Below the pieces are notes generated by a model, which saw nothing but the letters and a program-made list of their open reading frames with translations, was not told the DNA's origin and made no database searches. DNA of 64,000 bases from Pseudomonas moraviensis. GTDB taxonomy: Bacteria > Pseudomonadota > Gammaproteobacteria > Pseudomonadales > Pseudomonadaceae. This document shows, in pieces, positions 44,194 to 53,160 of this stretch (within the stretch, counting starts at the first letter, position 1; each line of letters begins with the position of its first letter). A program made the translations under genes and the position numbers. Location of the stretch: positions 496,001 through 560,000 of the forward strand of contig NZ_LT629788.1 of the NCBI RefSeq assembly GCF_900105805.1, given 5' to 3'.

Positions 44194-46401
44194 ATGATCG
44201 GTCGCCTTGTGGTGGTCGGTCTGGGATTGATCGGTGGTTCGTTTGCCAAAGGCTTGCGTGAAAGCGGCCTGTGCCGTGAAGTGGTCGGCGTCGATCTGGA
44301 TCCGCAATCGCGCAAGCTCGCGGTCGAGTTGGGGGTCGTCGATCGCTGTGAAGACGACTTGGCGGCAGCCTGCGTCGGCGCTGATGTGATTCAGCTGGCG
44401 GTGCCGATTCTGGCGATGGAAAAACTGCTCGCACGTCTGGCTGTAATGGATCTGGGGCAGGCGATCCTCACGGATGTCGGCAGCGCCAAGGGCAATGTGG
44501 TGCGCGCGGCGACCGAAGCGTTCGGCAGCATGCCGGCGCGGTTCGTGCCGGGCCACCCGATTGCCGGTTCCGAGCAGAGCGGGGTGGAAGCCTCGAATGC
44601 CGAGCTGTTCCGTCGGCACAAGGTGATCCTGACGCCGCTTGAGCAGACCGATCCTGCCGCGCTGGCGCTGGTCGATCGCCTGTGGCGCGAGCTGGGCGCC
44701 GATGTCGAGCACATGCAGGTCGAGCGTCACGACGAAGTGCTTGCCGCGACCAGTCATCTGCCGCACCTGCTGGCCTTCGGTCTGGTCGATTCGTTGGCCA
44801 AGCGCAATGAAAATCTGGAGATCTTCCGTTACGCTGCCGGTGGTTTTCGCGATTTCACAAGAATCGCCGGAAGCGACCCGGTGATGTGGCACGACATCTT
44901 CCTCGCCAACCGCGAGGCTGTCCTGCGCACACTCGATACATTTCGCAGCGACCTCGACGCCTTGCGCGACGCGGTCGATGCAGGGGATGGGCACCAATTG
45001 TTGGGCGTTTTCACGCGCGCCCGGGTTGCCCGCGAGCATTTCAGTAAAATCCTGGCCCGCAGGGCCTATGTGGACGCTATGAATTCCAACGATCTGATCT
45101 TCCTGGCTCAACCTGGTGGCCGCCTGTCCGGTCGGATTCGCGTACCGGGTGACAAATCGATTTCCCACCGTTCGATCATGCTCGGCTCGCTGGCCGAAGG
45201 CGTCACCGAAGTCGAAGGCTTCCTCGAGGGCGAAGACGCCCTGGCGACCTTGCAGGCGTTTCGCGACATGGGCGTGGTCATCGAAGGCCCGCACCACGGC
45301 CGCGTGACCATTCACGGTGTCGGCCTGCACGGCCTGAAACCGGCGCCGGGCCCGATCTATCTGGGCAACTCCGGCACCTCGATGCGCCTGCTCTCCGGCC
45401 TGCTGGCGGCGCAGGACTTCGACAGCACCCTGACCGGCGACGCGTCGCTGTCCAAGCGTCCGATGAATCGTGTGGCCAATCCTCTGCGGGAAATGGGCGC
45501 CGTGATCGAAACCGCCGCTGAAGGTCGTCCGCCGATGACCATTCGCGGTGGCCACAAACTCAAAGGCCTGACCTACACCATGCCGATGGCCAGCGCTCAG
45601 GTGAAATCCTGCCTGCTGCTCGCCGGCCTGTACGCCGAAGGCAAGACCACCGTCACCGAGCCAGCACCGACCCGTGACCACACCGAGCGCATGCTGCGTG
45701 GCTTCGGCTACCCGGTCAGCGTTGACGGTGCCACGGCTTCGGTCGAGTCCGGCGGCAAGCTCACTGCAACTCACATCGAAGTGCCGGGCGATATCTCGTC
45801 ATCGGCGTTCTTCCTCGTCGCGGCCTCGATCGCCGAGGGTTCCGAGCTGGTGCTCGAGCACGTCGGTATCAACCCGACCCGTACTGGCGTGATCGACATC
45901 CTGCGTTTGATGGGCGCTGATATCACTCTGGAAAACCAGCGCGAAGTCGGCGGTGAGCCAGTGGCTGACTTGCGCGTGCGGGCAGCTAGACTCAAAGGTA
46001 TCGAGATTCCGGAAGAACTGGTGCCGCTGGCGATCGACGAATTCCCGGTACTGTTCGTCGCTGCTGCATGCGCCGAAGGGCGGACCGTGCTGACCGGCGC
46101 CGAAGAGCTGCGGGTCAAGGAATCCGACCGGATCCAGGTCATGGCGGACGGTTTGCTGGCGCTGGGCGTCAAGTGCGAACCGACCCCGGATGGCATCATC
46201 ATCGACGGCGGCCCGATCGGCGGCGGTGAAGTGCACGGTCACGGCGATCATCGTATTGCCATGGCTTTCAGCGTTGCCTCGTTGCGCGCTACCGCACCGA
46301 TCCGCATCCACGATTGCGCCAACGTCGCGACCTCGTTCCCCAACTTCCTCGCGCTGTGCGGGCAAGTCGGCATTCGTGTGGCACAAGAGGCTCAGTCGTG
46401 A
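44194..46401 (+). CDS. tyrA-aroA: Fused prephenate dehydrogenase / EPSP synthase
   Basis: This is a 735-residue fusion. The N-terminal prephenate dehydrogenase (about 1-290) opens with the NAD motif VVVGLGLIGGSFAKGL and has GHPIAGSEQSG. The C-terminal 3-phosphoshikimate 1-carboxyvinyltransferase starts near residue 296, with VPGDKSISHRS at about 314-324, then LGNSGTSMRLLSG and the late RVKESDRIQ segment. One polypeptide thus makes both chorismate and tyrosine precursors, an arrangement known in pseudomonads. The ATG at 44194 gives the usual length. An in-frame GTG at 44158 overlaps the hisC stop and may be an alternative. The stop codon overlaps the cmk start. Confidence 0.93.
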   Translation: MIGRLVVVGLGLIGGSFAKGLRESGLCREVVGVDLDPQSRKLAVELGVVDRCEDDLAAACVGADVIQLAVPILAMEKLLARLAVMDLGQAILTDVGSAKGNVVRAATEAFGSMPARFVPGHPIAGSEQSGVEASNAELFRRHKVILTPLEQTDPAALALVDRLWRELGADVEHMQVERHDEVLAATSHLPHLLAFGLVDSLAKRNENLEIFRYAAGGFRDFTRIAGSDPVMWHDIFLANREAVLRTLDTFRSDLDALRDAVDAGDGHQLLGVFTRARVAREHFSKILARRAYVDAMNSNDLIFLAQPGGRLSGRIRVPGDKSISHRSIMLGSLAEGVTEVEGFLEGEDALATLQAFRDMGVVIEGPHHGRVTIHGVGLHGLKPAPGPIYLGNSGTSMRLLSGLLAAQDFDSTLTGDASLSKRPMNRVANPLREMGAVIETAAEGRPPMTIRGGHKLKGLTYTMPMASAQVKSCLLLAGLYAEGKTTVTEPAPTRDHTERMLRGFGYPVSVDGATASVESGGKLTATHIEVPGDISSSAFFLVAASIAEGSELVLEHVGINPTRTGVIDILRLMGADITLENQREVGGEPVADLRVRAARLKGIEIPEELVPLAIDEFPVLFVAAACAEGRTVLTGAEELRVKESDRIQVMADGLLALGVKCEPTPDGIIIDGGPIGGGEVHGHGDHRIAMAFSVASLRATAPIRIHDCANVATSFPNFLALCGQVGIRVAQEAQS

Positions 46402-47087
46402 AAAACATTGCACCGGTCATCACCATCGATGGGCCAAGCGGCTCCGGCAAAGGCACGGTCGCCGGGATTCTGGCCAAGCGTCTGGGCTGGAACCTGCTGG
46501 ATTCCGGTGCGCTTTATCGTTTGCTCGCGTTTGCTGCGCACAATCATGGCGTCGACCTGACCAACGAAGAGCTGCTGAAGACATTGGCCGCTCATCTGGA
46601 TGTGCAGTTCATCGCCGCGACCGAAGGTCAGTTGCAGCGGATCATTCTGGAGGGCGATGAGGTCAGTGATGTGATTCGCACTGAAAGCGTCGGTTCCGGT
46701 GCCTCGCAAGTGGCTGCGCTGCCCGCCGTGCGTGAGGCGCTGCTGCAGCGCCAGCGCGCATTCCAGGAAGCGCCAGGCCTGGTGGCTGACGGTCGCGACA
46801 TGGGTACGGTGGTTTTTCCGGATGCACCGCTGAAGATTTTCCTGACCGCCAGTGCCGAGGAGCGGGCGCGCCGTCGATATTTGCAGTTGAAGGGCAAAGT
46901 CGAGGGTGTTAGTCTGTCGAGTCTGCTAGATGAGATCCGTGCACGCGATGAGCGTGACACCCAGCGCGCAGTAGCCCCGCTCAAGCCGGCGGCCGACGCG
47001 ATTCAGCTGGATTCCACGGAGCTTTCCATCGATCAGGTGCTTGAACGCATCATGAGCGAGATCGCCATTCGCGATATCGCCGGGTGA
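46398..47087 (+). CDS. cmk: Cytidylate kinase
   Basis: This is a 229-residue nucleoside monophosphate kinase (CMP/dCMP to diphosphates). The P-loop is GPSGSGKGT at about 12-20, followed by the substrate-binding LLDSGALYR and DGRDMGTVVFPDA. The GTG start at 46398 overlaps the aroA stop in GTGA, coupling translation. In the common cmk-rpsA arrangement the kinase is followed by the ribosomal protein S1 gene, and here it is 119 bases downstream. Confidence 0.94.
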   Translation: MKNIAPVITIDGPSGSGKGTVAGILAKRLGWNLLDSGALYRLLAFAAHNHGVDLTNEELLKTLAAHLDVQFIAATEGQLQRIILEGDEVSDVIRTESVGSGASQVAALPAVREALLQRQRAFQEAPGLVADGRDMGTVVFPDAPLKIFLTASAEERARRRYLQLKGKVEGVSLSSLLDEIRARDERDTQRAVAPLKPAADAIQLDSTELSIDQVLERIMSEIAIRDIAG

Positions 47088-47096
47088 CCAAGAGGG

Positions 47097-47206
47097 CCGC
47101 AGGGGACCAGTCATAGTCCTGCGGTGCTTCTTTTAAATGAAACTAACCCACACCGTCTGGGGTGTGGAGATGGGCGTTTACTTCGCCCTCATCTACAGGA
47201 ATTAAA
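47097..47206 (+). promoter_or_regulatory. Structured rpsA leader with three hairpins
   Basis: Three stem-loops lie in the cmk-rpsA gap. CCGCAGG/CCTGCGG (47097-47124) is followed by a T-rich stretch and is a possible terminator of cmk. CCACACC/GGTGTGG (47148-47167) and GGGCG/CGCCC with extra outer pairs (47169-47193) come next. Then ACAGGAATTAAA leads to the rpsA ATG. The ribosome binding site lies right beside the last hairpin. In E. coli, S1 represses its own translation through stacked hairpins in the rpsA leader, so an analogous control is likely here. Confidence 0.6.
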
Positions 47207-48892
47207 ATGAGCGAAAGCTTTGCGGAACTCTTTGAAGAAAGCCTGAAAACCCTGAACCTTCAGGCAGGCTCCATCATCACCGGTGTTATCGTTGATATCG
47301 ATTACCAGGCTCGCTGGGTAACCGTTCACGCTGGTCTGAAGTCTGAAGCACTCATCCCGCTTGAGCAGTTCTACAACGATGCTGGCGAACTGAACATCAA
47401 CGTTGGTGATGAAGTTCACGTTGCTCTGGATTCGGTTGAAGACGGCTTTGGCGAAACCAAGCTGTCCCGTGAAAAAGCCAAGCGCGCTGAATGCTGGATC
47501 GTTCTGGAAGCAGCCTTCGCAGCCGAGGAAGTGGTCAAGGGCGTTATCAACGGTAAGGTTAAAGGCGGCTTCACTGTCGACGTTAACGGCATCCGTGCGT
47601 TCCTGCCAGGTTCCCTGGTTGACGTCCGTCCTGTGCGCGACACCACGCACCTGGAAGGCAAAGAGCTGGAATTCAAGGTCATCAAGCTGGACCAGAAGCG
47701 CAACAACGTTGTCGTTTCCCGTCGCAGCGTCCTCGAAGCCGAGAACTCCGCCGAGCGTGAAGCTCTGCTGGAATCCCTGCAGGAAGGCCAGCAAGTCAAA
47801 GGTATCGTCAAAAACCTCACCGATTACGGCGCATTCGTCGATCTGGGTGGCGTGGACGGCCTGCTGCACATCACCGACATGGCCTGGAAGCGCATCAAGC
47901 ATCCTTCCGAGATCGTCAACGTTGGTGACGAAATCGACGTCAAGGTTCTGAAATACGATCGCGAACGCAACCGTGTTTCCCTGGGCCTGAAGCAACTGGG
48001 CGAAGATCCATGGGTTGCTATCAAAGCCCGTTACCCAGAAGGCACTCGCGTAACCGCTCGTGTAACCAACCTGACCGACTACGGCTGCTTCGCTGAGCTG
48101 GAAGAAGGCGTTGAAGGCCTGGTACACGTTTCGGAAATGGACTGGACCAACAAGAACATCCACCCTTCGAAAGTCGTACAAGTCGGCGACGAAGTGGAAG
48201 TCATGGTTCTGGACATCGACGAAGAGCGTCGTCGTATCTCCCTGGGCATCAAGCAGTGCAAGTCGAACCCATGGGAAGACTTCTCTGGCCAGTTCAACAA
48301 GGGCGACAAGATCTCCGGCACCATCAAGTCGATCACCGATTTCGGTATCTTCATTGGTCTGGACGGCGGCATCGACGGTCTGGTTCACCTGTCCGACATC
48401 TCCTGGAACGAAGTGGGCGAAGAAGCCGTACGTCGTTTCAAGAAGGGCGACGAGCTGGACACTGTCATCCTGTCGGTTGACCCGGAGCGCGAGCGCATCT
48501 CCCTGGGCATCAAGCAACTGGAAAGCGATCCGTTCTCCGAGTACGTCTCGGTTAACGACAAGGGCGCTATCGTGACCGGTACCGTGAAAGAAGTTGACGC
48601 CAAAGGCGCCATCATCGTTCTGGCCGACGACATCGAAGCTACCCTGAAAGCCTCCGAAATCAGCCGTGACCGCGTTGAAGACGCGCGCAACGTTCTGAAA
48701 GAAGGCCAGGAAGTTGAAGCCAAGATCATCAGCGTTGATCGCAAGAGCCGCGTAATCCAGCTCTCGATCAAGTCGAAAGACGATGCTGAAGAGAAAGAAG
48801 CCATCCAGAGCCTGAAAGCAGCTCCGGAAGGTGAAGCAGCTGACACCACTATGGCGGCACTGCTGCGTCAAGCAATGGCCAAACAGAACTAA
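47207..48892 (+). CDS. rpsA: 30S ribosomal protein S1
   Basis: This 561-residue protein has six S1 repeats. It binds mRNA at the 30S platform and aids initiation. The repeats are clear from the recurring phrases TDYGAFVDLGGVDGLLHI, DYGCFAELEEGVEGLVHV and DFGIFIGLDGGIDGLVHL at about 200, 290 and 375. The first two domains (about 20-180) are more divergent and bind the ribosome. The codon usage is strongly biased to preferred codons, as expected of a highly expressed gene, and is more AT-tolerant at the 5' end. A long leader with hairpins precedes the ATG and a terminator follows the stop. Confidence 0.97.
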   Translation: MSESFAELFEESLKTLNLQAGSIITGVIVDIDYQARWVTVHAGLKSEALIPLEQFYNDAGELNINVGDEVHVALDSVEDGFGETKLSREKAKRAECWIVLEAAFAAEEVVKGVINGKVKGGFTVDVNGIRAFLPGSLVDVRPVRDTTHLEGKELEFKVIKLDQKRNNVVVSRRSVLEAENSAEREALLESLQEGQQVKGIVKNLTDYGAFVDLGGVDGLLHITDMAWKRIKHPSEIVNVGDEIDVKVLKYDRERNRVSLGLKQLGEDPWVAIKARYPEGTRVTARVTNLTDYGCFAELEEGVEGLVHVSEMDWTNKNIHPSKVVQVGDEVEVMVLDIDEERRRISLGIKQCKSNPWEDFSGQFNKGDKISGTIKSITDFGIFIGLDGGIDGLVHLSDISWNEVGEEAVRRFKKGDELDTVILSVDPERERISLGIKQLESDPFSEYVSVNDKGAIVTGTVKEVDAKGAIIVLADDIEATLKASEISRDRVEDARNVLKEGQEVEAKIISVDRKSRVIQLSIKSKDDAEEKEAIQSLKAAPEGEAADTTMAALLRQAMAKQN

Positions 48893-48908
48893 GTTCTGCT
48901 TGATCATG

Positions 48909-48937
48909 AAAAAGGGCGACTTCGGTCGCCCTTTTTT
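48909..48937 (+). terminator. Terminator of rpsA
   Basis: Arms AAAAAGGGCGAC and GTCGCCCTTTTT enclose a TTCG tetraloop and end in a run of Ts. It is a strong intrinsic terminator, 16 bases after the stop. Confidence 0.92.
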
Positions 48938-49085
48938 GTGTCTGCGATTTGGTCTTTGTACGCCCGTGCATGAAACCATTGCGTCCGCCTGTGGGTCTGT
49001 TTCTTTAATCGGATCAATCGCCTATTCGCGACTAAGCTTGGTCTTGAGCGTGTAGTCGTCGGGCTTGCCTGGCCTAAGGAAGTGG

Positions 49086-49364
49086 ATGAACAAGTTACTT
49101 GTTGTTGCAATGGTAATGGCGCTGACAGGTTGTGCCACCAGTGCGAAGACCCATGCAGTACGTGGTGTCAGCGGTATCGAAGTCGACTGTTCGGGGCTCG
49201 GTTCCAGCTGGGAGAAGTGCCAGAAGCGTGCGGCTAAAGAGTGCAAGGGCAAAGGCTACAAGGTCATCACCCGCTCTGATGATGCGAAAGATGAAGACGA
49301 CTATCCGTTCGGCTTCAATCCCGCAGGCTTTGTCACCCGGACCATGCTGGTGATGTGTCGCTAG
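49086..49364 (+). CDS. Small putative lipoprotein
   Basis: This 92-residue protein starts MNKLLVVAMVMALTGCATS. A short lipoprotein signal ends in the lipobox LTGC, so Cys17 should be lipidated, and Ala18 after it fits outer-membrane sorting. The rest is hydrophilic, with cysteines in VDCSGLGSSWEKCQKRAAKEC and a final MLVMCR, which could form disulfides. No family with known function was recognised. AAGGAAG lies 5-11 bases before the ATG. It sits alone between rpsA and ihfB. Confidence 0.7.
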   Translation: MNKLLVVAMVMALTGCATSAKTHAVRGVSGIEVDCSGLGSSWEKCQKRAAKECKGKGYKVITRSDDAKDEDDYPFGFNPAGFVTRTMLVMCR

Positions 49365-49517
49365 GTGCGCAGCGTTCCGGCTCGTGGGTTCGATGCCCTG
49401 AAAATGGGCGTTTTAACGCGGGGGAAGATATGTCAATCCCTGGGCTGTTCAAATTCTTCGGGGCATGCTAAAACCTTTCAAGCGCTGATCTAGCTGCTTG
49501 AAAAAGAAGGGAAAAAT

Positions 49518-49814
49518 ATGACGAAGTCGGAGTTGATCGAACGAATTGTCACCCATCAAGGGCTACTCTCATCCAAGGATGTTGAGCTGGCTATCAAGAC
49601 CATGCTTGAACAAATGTCTCAGTGCCTAGCCACCGGTGATCGCATCGAGATCCGTGGATTCGGCAGCTTCTCCCTGCACTACCGCGCGCCCCGCGTCGGC
49701 CGTAACCCAAAGACCGGCCAGTCTGTCAGCCTGGACGGCAAATTCGTTCCGCATTTCAAGCCAGGCAAGGAGTTGCGTGACCGCGTGAACGAGGAAGAGG
49801 AGGAGGGCGCTTGA
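49518..49814 (+). CDS. ihfB: Integration host factor subunit beta
   Basis: This 98-residue nucleoid protein bends DNA as a heterodimer with IhfA. The family signature GFGSFSLHYRAPRVGRNPKTG lies at about residues 45-65, with P65-equivalent intercalating proline in the arm. The basic and acidic tail ends KELRDRVNEEEEEGA. AGAAGGGAAAAAT precedes the ATG. In Pseudomonas it marks the junction between the rpsA block and the O-antigen locus, as in this window. The next gene starts 31 bases later. Confidence 0.95.
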   Translation: MTKSELIERIVTHQGLLSSKDVELAIKTMLEQMSQCLATGDRIEIRGFGSFSLHYRAPRVGRNPKTGQSVSLDGKFVPHFKPGKELRDRVNEEEEEGA

Positions 49815-49844
49815 TCTTCGCTATTCAAATTCGAGGGCGTGTGA

Positions 49845-50084
49845 ATGCGTAATCTGAAACGCATACTGCTTGGCGTATTTCTTCTGTTGATGGTTCTGGT
49901 TGTTCTGGCGTTTGTACTGGAGAACCAGCAATCGGTTGCGCTTTTGTTTCTGGGTTTTTCCGGCCCGCAGTTGCCGGTCTCGGTGGTTGCAGTGTTGGCG
50001 CTGCTGATTGGCATGCTGATCGGCCCGGTATTGGGCTGGTTTCTGGGGCGTTCGTCCAGAGCCGCACGCAAGCGAATGGTCTGA
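49845..50084 (+). CDS. LapA domain (DUF1049) membrane protein
   Basis: This 79-residue protein has two transmembrane helices (about 5-27 and 43-66) joined by a loop containing LENQQSVALLFLGFSGPQLPVS. The ENxxxVxLxFL pattern is the LapA/YciS signature. LapA works with LapB in LPS assembly and LpxC turnover in E. coli. LapB is not next to it here. A gap of 222 bases then separates it from rfbB; that stretch shows no gene and presumably holds the O-antigen operon promoter. Confidence 0.88.
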   Translation: MRNLKRILLGVFLLLMVLVVLAFVLENQQSVALLFLGFSGPQLPVSVVAVLALLIGMLIGPVLGWFLGRSSRAARKRMV

Positions 50085-50306
50085 AAACGGCAGGCGCAAG
50101 GCATCTGTCGAAATTGCGCCTCGGCCTGCCTTTATCCATTAGTAAAACCATCATTAAGCTGTAAAATGCGTCCCTTGTTCGATCGTGCCTTCTGCATGTC
50201 GATTCAGACTGACTCTGACGGATGCCGACTGATAGTGGCTTCTGCATTCATGGATTAGACCGCGCTCGCTGGCAGCGCTGTCCGCAGCTCAAGGGTATCG
50301 CTTCGC

Positions 50307-51383
50307 GTGAAAATTCTAGTTACCGGCGGTGCCGGCTTCATTGGCTCGGCAGTCATCCGTCACATCATCTCCAACACTTCCGATGCAGTCGTTAACGTCG
50401 ATAAACTCACGTACGCCGGCAATCTGGAGTCCTTGGCCGAAGTCAGCCAGAATTCGCGTTATGCGTTCGAGCGAGTCGATATCTGTGATCGTGAGCAGAT
50501 CGACCGCGTTCTGCGTGAGCATCAACCGGATGCAATCATGCACCTGGCCGCAGAGTCCCACGTCGATCGCTCGATATCGGGCCCGTCCGACTTCATCCAG
50601 ACCAATATCATCGGTACCTACACGCTGCTCGAGGCCGCGCGCCACTACTGGGCCGCGCTGGACGATGCGCGTAAAGCGCGCTTCCGCTTCCACCACATTT
50701 CGACTGACGAAGTTTACGGAGACCTCGAAGGTCCGGAAGACCTCTTCACCGAAACCACGCCTTATCAACCAAGCTCACCCTACTCGGCGAGCAAGGCCAG
50801 CTCCGATCATCTGGTTCGTGCCTGGGCACGCACTTATGGCTTGCCTACGCTGGTGACCAACTGCTCGAACAACTATGGCCCATGTCACTTCCCTGAGAAG
50901 CTGATCCCGCTGATCATTCTCAACGCACTTGAAGGCAAGCCGCTGCCGGTGTACGGCAAAGGCGATCAGGTTCGCGATTGGTTGTATGTCGAAGATCATG
51001 CTCGTGCGTTGTACAAAGTCGTCACCGAAGGCGTCATCGGTGAGACCTACAACATCGGTGGACACAACGAAAAACAGAACATCGACGTGGTGCATACCCT
51101 GTGTTCGTTGCTCGATGAGTTGCGGCCTGATTCGGCCCATCGTCCCCATGCCAGCCTGATTACCTATGTGCAGGATCGCCCGGGGCATGATCAGCGTTAT
51201 GCAATCGATGCCAGCAAGATCCAGCGGGAATTGGGTTGGGCGCCTGAAGAGACCTTCGAGACCGGAATCCGCAAGACGGTTGAGTGGTATTTGAACAACG
51301 CTGATTGGGTTGAGCACGTGAAGAGCGGCAGCTATCAGCAGTGGATCGATCAGAACTACACGGATCGCTCGAACAACGCATGA
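50307..51383 (+). CDS. rfbB: dTDP-glucose 4,6-dehydratase
   Basis: This 358-residue extended SDR converts dTDP-glucose to dTDP-4-keto-6-deoxyglucose for nucleotide-sugar synthesis. The NAD motif TGGAGFIGSAV is at about 7-17. The catalytic triad elements are STDEVYGDL (about 134) and YSASKASS (about 162-169). A GTG at 50307 is the start, with AAGGGT upstream. It opens a plus-strand operon with rfbD, which starts inside its stop codon (ATGA). Confidence 0.95.
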   Translation: MKILVTGGAGFIGSAVIRHIISNTSDAVVNVDKLTYAGNLESLAEVSQNSRYAFERVDICDREQIDRVLREHQPDAIMHLAAESHVDRSISGPSDFIQTNIIGTYTLLEAARHYWAALDDARKARFRFHHISTDEVYGDLEGPEDLFTETTPYQPSSPYSASKASSDHLVRAWARTYGLPTLVTNCSNNYGPCHFPEKLIPLIILNALEGKPLPVYGKGDQVRDWLYVEDHARALYKVVTEGVIGETYNIGGHNEKQNIDVVHTLCSLLDELRPDSAHRPHASLITYVQDRPGHDQRYAIDASKIQRELGWAPEETFETGIRKTVEWYLNNADWVEHVKSGSYQQWIDQNYTDRSNNA

Positions 51384-52273
51384 AAATTCTGTTGCTGGGC
51401 AAGAGCGGTCAGGTGGGCTGGGAGCTGCAACGCTCTCTGGCTCCGCTTGGAGAGTTGATTGCACTTGATCGCCATCAGGCCGATGGATTGAATGGCGATC
51501 TGTCGAATCCCGAGGCTCTTCGCGCGACGATTCGGCAGGTGCAGCCCGACGTTATCGTTAACGCTGCTGCTTACACTGCCGTTGATAAAGCCGAATCGGA
51601 AACCGAGTTGGCTGACCGTGTAAACGGCATTGCAGCGGGTGTTATGGCTGAAGAAGCCGCCGCCTCCGGTGCCTGGCTGGTTCATTACTCAACCGATTAC
51701 GTTTTCAATGGCCAGGGCACTGCCGCGTGGCGGGAAACCGATGCCGTTGCGCCGGTGAACCACTATGGCTCCAGCAAACTCGCCGGCGAGCGGGCAATCA
51801 CTGCATCGGGCTGCAAGCACCTGATCTTCCGTACCAGCTGGGTTTATGGCGCTCGCGGTAACAACTTCGCGAAGACGATGCTGCGCTTGGCCAGTGATCG
51901 CGAAACGTTGAGCGTGGTCGCGGATCAGATTGGTGCGCCTACCGGTGCAGATCTGATTGCCGACGTAACGGCTCAGGCGCTTCGCCAGGCCCTGCAACAG
52001 CCCGAGCTGGCGGGGTTGTACCACTTGGCAGCCGCTGGTGAAGTGTCCTGGCATGGCTACGCAAGCGAGGTGATCGCTTTCGCTAAAGCCAATGGTGAAT
52101 TACTCGCGGTGAAGGCTATCGAGCCGGTCGAAACCACTTCGTATCCGACGCCCGCACACCGACCGCTGAACTCGCGACTGAATACTCAAAAGCTGCGCGC
52201 TACTTTTTCTCTACACTTGCCGGATTGGCAAAGTGGTGTAACCCGAATGCTCAGGGAAATTCTGAATAAATGA
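51380..52273 (+). CDS. rfbD: dTDP-4-dehydrorhamnose reductase
   Basis: This 297-residue SDR-type reductase finishes dTDP-L-rhamnose. The N-terminal motif GKSGQVGWEL binds NADPH, and the YGSSKLAGE segment (about 128-136) holds the catalytic Tyr and Lys. The 5' end overlaps rfbB by 4 bases and the 3' end overlaps rfbA by 4, so the three genes are translationally coupled. The 3,5-epimerase RfbC needed for L-rhamnose is not encoded next to them. Confidence 0.94.
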   Translation: MKILLLGKSGQVGWELQRSLAPLGELIALDRHQADGLNGDLSNPEALRATIRQVQPDVIVNAAAYTAVDKAESETELADRVNGIAAGVMAEEAAASGAWLVHYSTDYVFNGQGTAAWRETDAVAPVNHYGSSKLAGERAITASGCKHLIFRTSWVYGARGNNFAKTMLRLASDRETLSVVADQIGAPTGADLIADVTAQALRQALQQPELAGLYHLAAAGEVSWHGYASEVIAFAKANGELLAVKAIEPVETTSYPTPAHRPLNSRLNTQKLRATFSLHLPDWQSGVTRMLREILNK

Positions 52274-53160
52274 TCAAGACCAATCGTAAAGGCATCATTC
52301 TGGCAGGTGGCTCCGGGACACGTTTGCATCCGGTCACGCTGGGGGTGTCCAAGCAGCTGTTGCCTATCTACGACAAGCCGATGATTTTCTATCCGTTGTC
52401 GGTGCTCATGCTCGCGGGCATACGAGAAATCCTGATCATTTCGACGCCTGAAGACTTGCCCAATTTCCGCAAGCTCCTGGGTGACGGCAGTCTGTATGGC
52501 ATCGAGTTGAGTTATGCCGAGCAGCCGAGCCCGGACGGCCTTGCGCAGGCGTTCATCATCGGCGAGTCGTTTATCGGTAGCGACCCTTGCTGCCTGATTC
52601 TCGGCGACAATATCTTTTACGGTCAGTACTTCACTGAAAACCTGCGCTCTGCCAACGCTCAGGCCTCAGGCGCGACAGTGTTCGGCTATCACGTGTCCGA
52701 CCCGGAGCGTTTCGGAGTGGTGGAATTCGATGCCAATGGCTGCGCGCTGAGCATCGAAGAAAAGCCACTGAAGCCGAAATCCAACTACGCCGTGACCGGG
52801 TTGTACTTCTACGATAACCAGGTCGTCGAAATCGCCAAGAACATCAAACCCTCGGAGCGGGGCGAGCTGGAAATCACCGACATCAATCGCGCGTATCTGG
52901 AACAGAAAACCCTGAACGTCGAAATGTTGGGGCGCGGCTTTGCCTGGCTGGATACCGGTACGCATGATTCGCTGCTGGAAGCCGGGCATTTCGTCCACAC
53001 TATCGAACACCGTCAGGGGCTCAAAGTCGCTTGCCTTGAAGAAATCGCCTACCACAACGGCTGGATCAGCGCAGAGCAAGTCGAAGCTCAGGCGCTGCGC
53101 CTGAAGAAAACCGGCTACGGGCAATATCTGCAGAAGCTGCTCGATCAGCCAGCACGTTGA
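52270..53160 (+). CDS. rfbA: Glucose-1-phosphate thymidylyltransferase
   Basis: This 296-residue nucleotidyltransferase makes dTDP-glucose from dTTP and glucose-1-phosphate. The signature GGSGTRLHPVTLGVSKQLLP lies at about residues 13-32, followed by YDKPMIFYPLS and the catalytic ILGDNIFYG. Length and motifs are those of RmlA. It ends the rfbBDA operon. A 252-base gap with no recognised gene leads to manC. Confidence 0.95.
   Translation: MIKTNRKGIILAGGSGTRLHPVTLGVSKQLLPIYDKPMIFYPLSVLMLAGIREILIISTPEDLPNFRKLLGDGSLYGIELSYAEQPSPDGLAQAFIIGESFIGSDPCCLILGDNIFYGQYFTENLRSANAQASGATVFGYHVSDPERFGVVEFDANGCALSIEEKPLKPKSNYAVTGLYFYDNQVVEIAKNIKPSERGELEITDINRAYLEQKTLNVEMLGRGFAWLDTGTHDSLLEAGHFVHTIEHRQGLKVACLEEIAYHNGWISAEQVEAQALRLKKTGYGQYLQKLLDQPAR

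Noticed and set aside
43984..45774. 596-codon minus-strand frame opposite tyrA-aroA
   Set aside because: Antisense shadow of a well-supported fused enzyme, with no independent motif.
47189..48979. 596-codon minus-strand frame opposite rpsA
   Set aside because: It mirrors the S1 repeats in reverse and lacks any family signature.
50085..50306. JUMPstart/ops element upstream of the O-antigen genes
   Set aside because: No GGCGGTAG-type ops core was seen in this gap.
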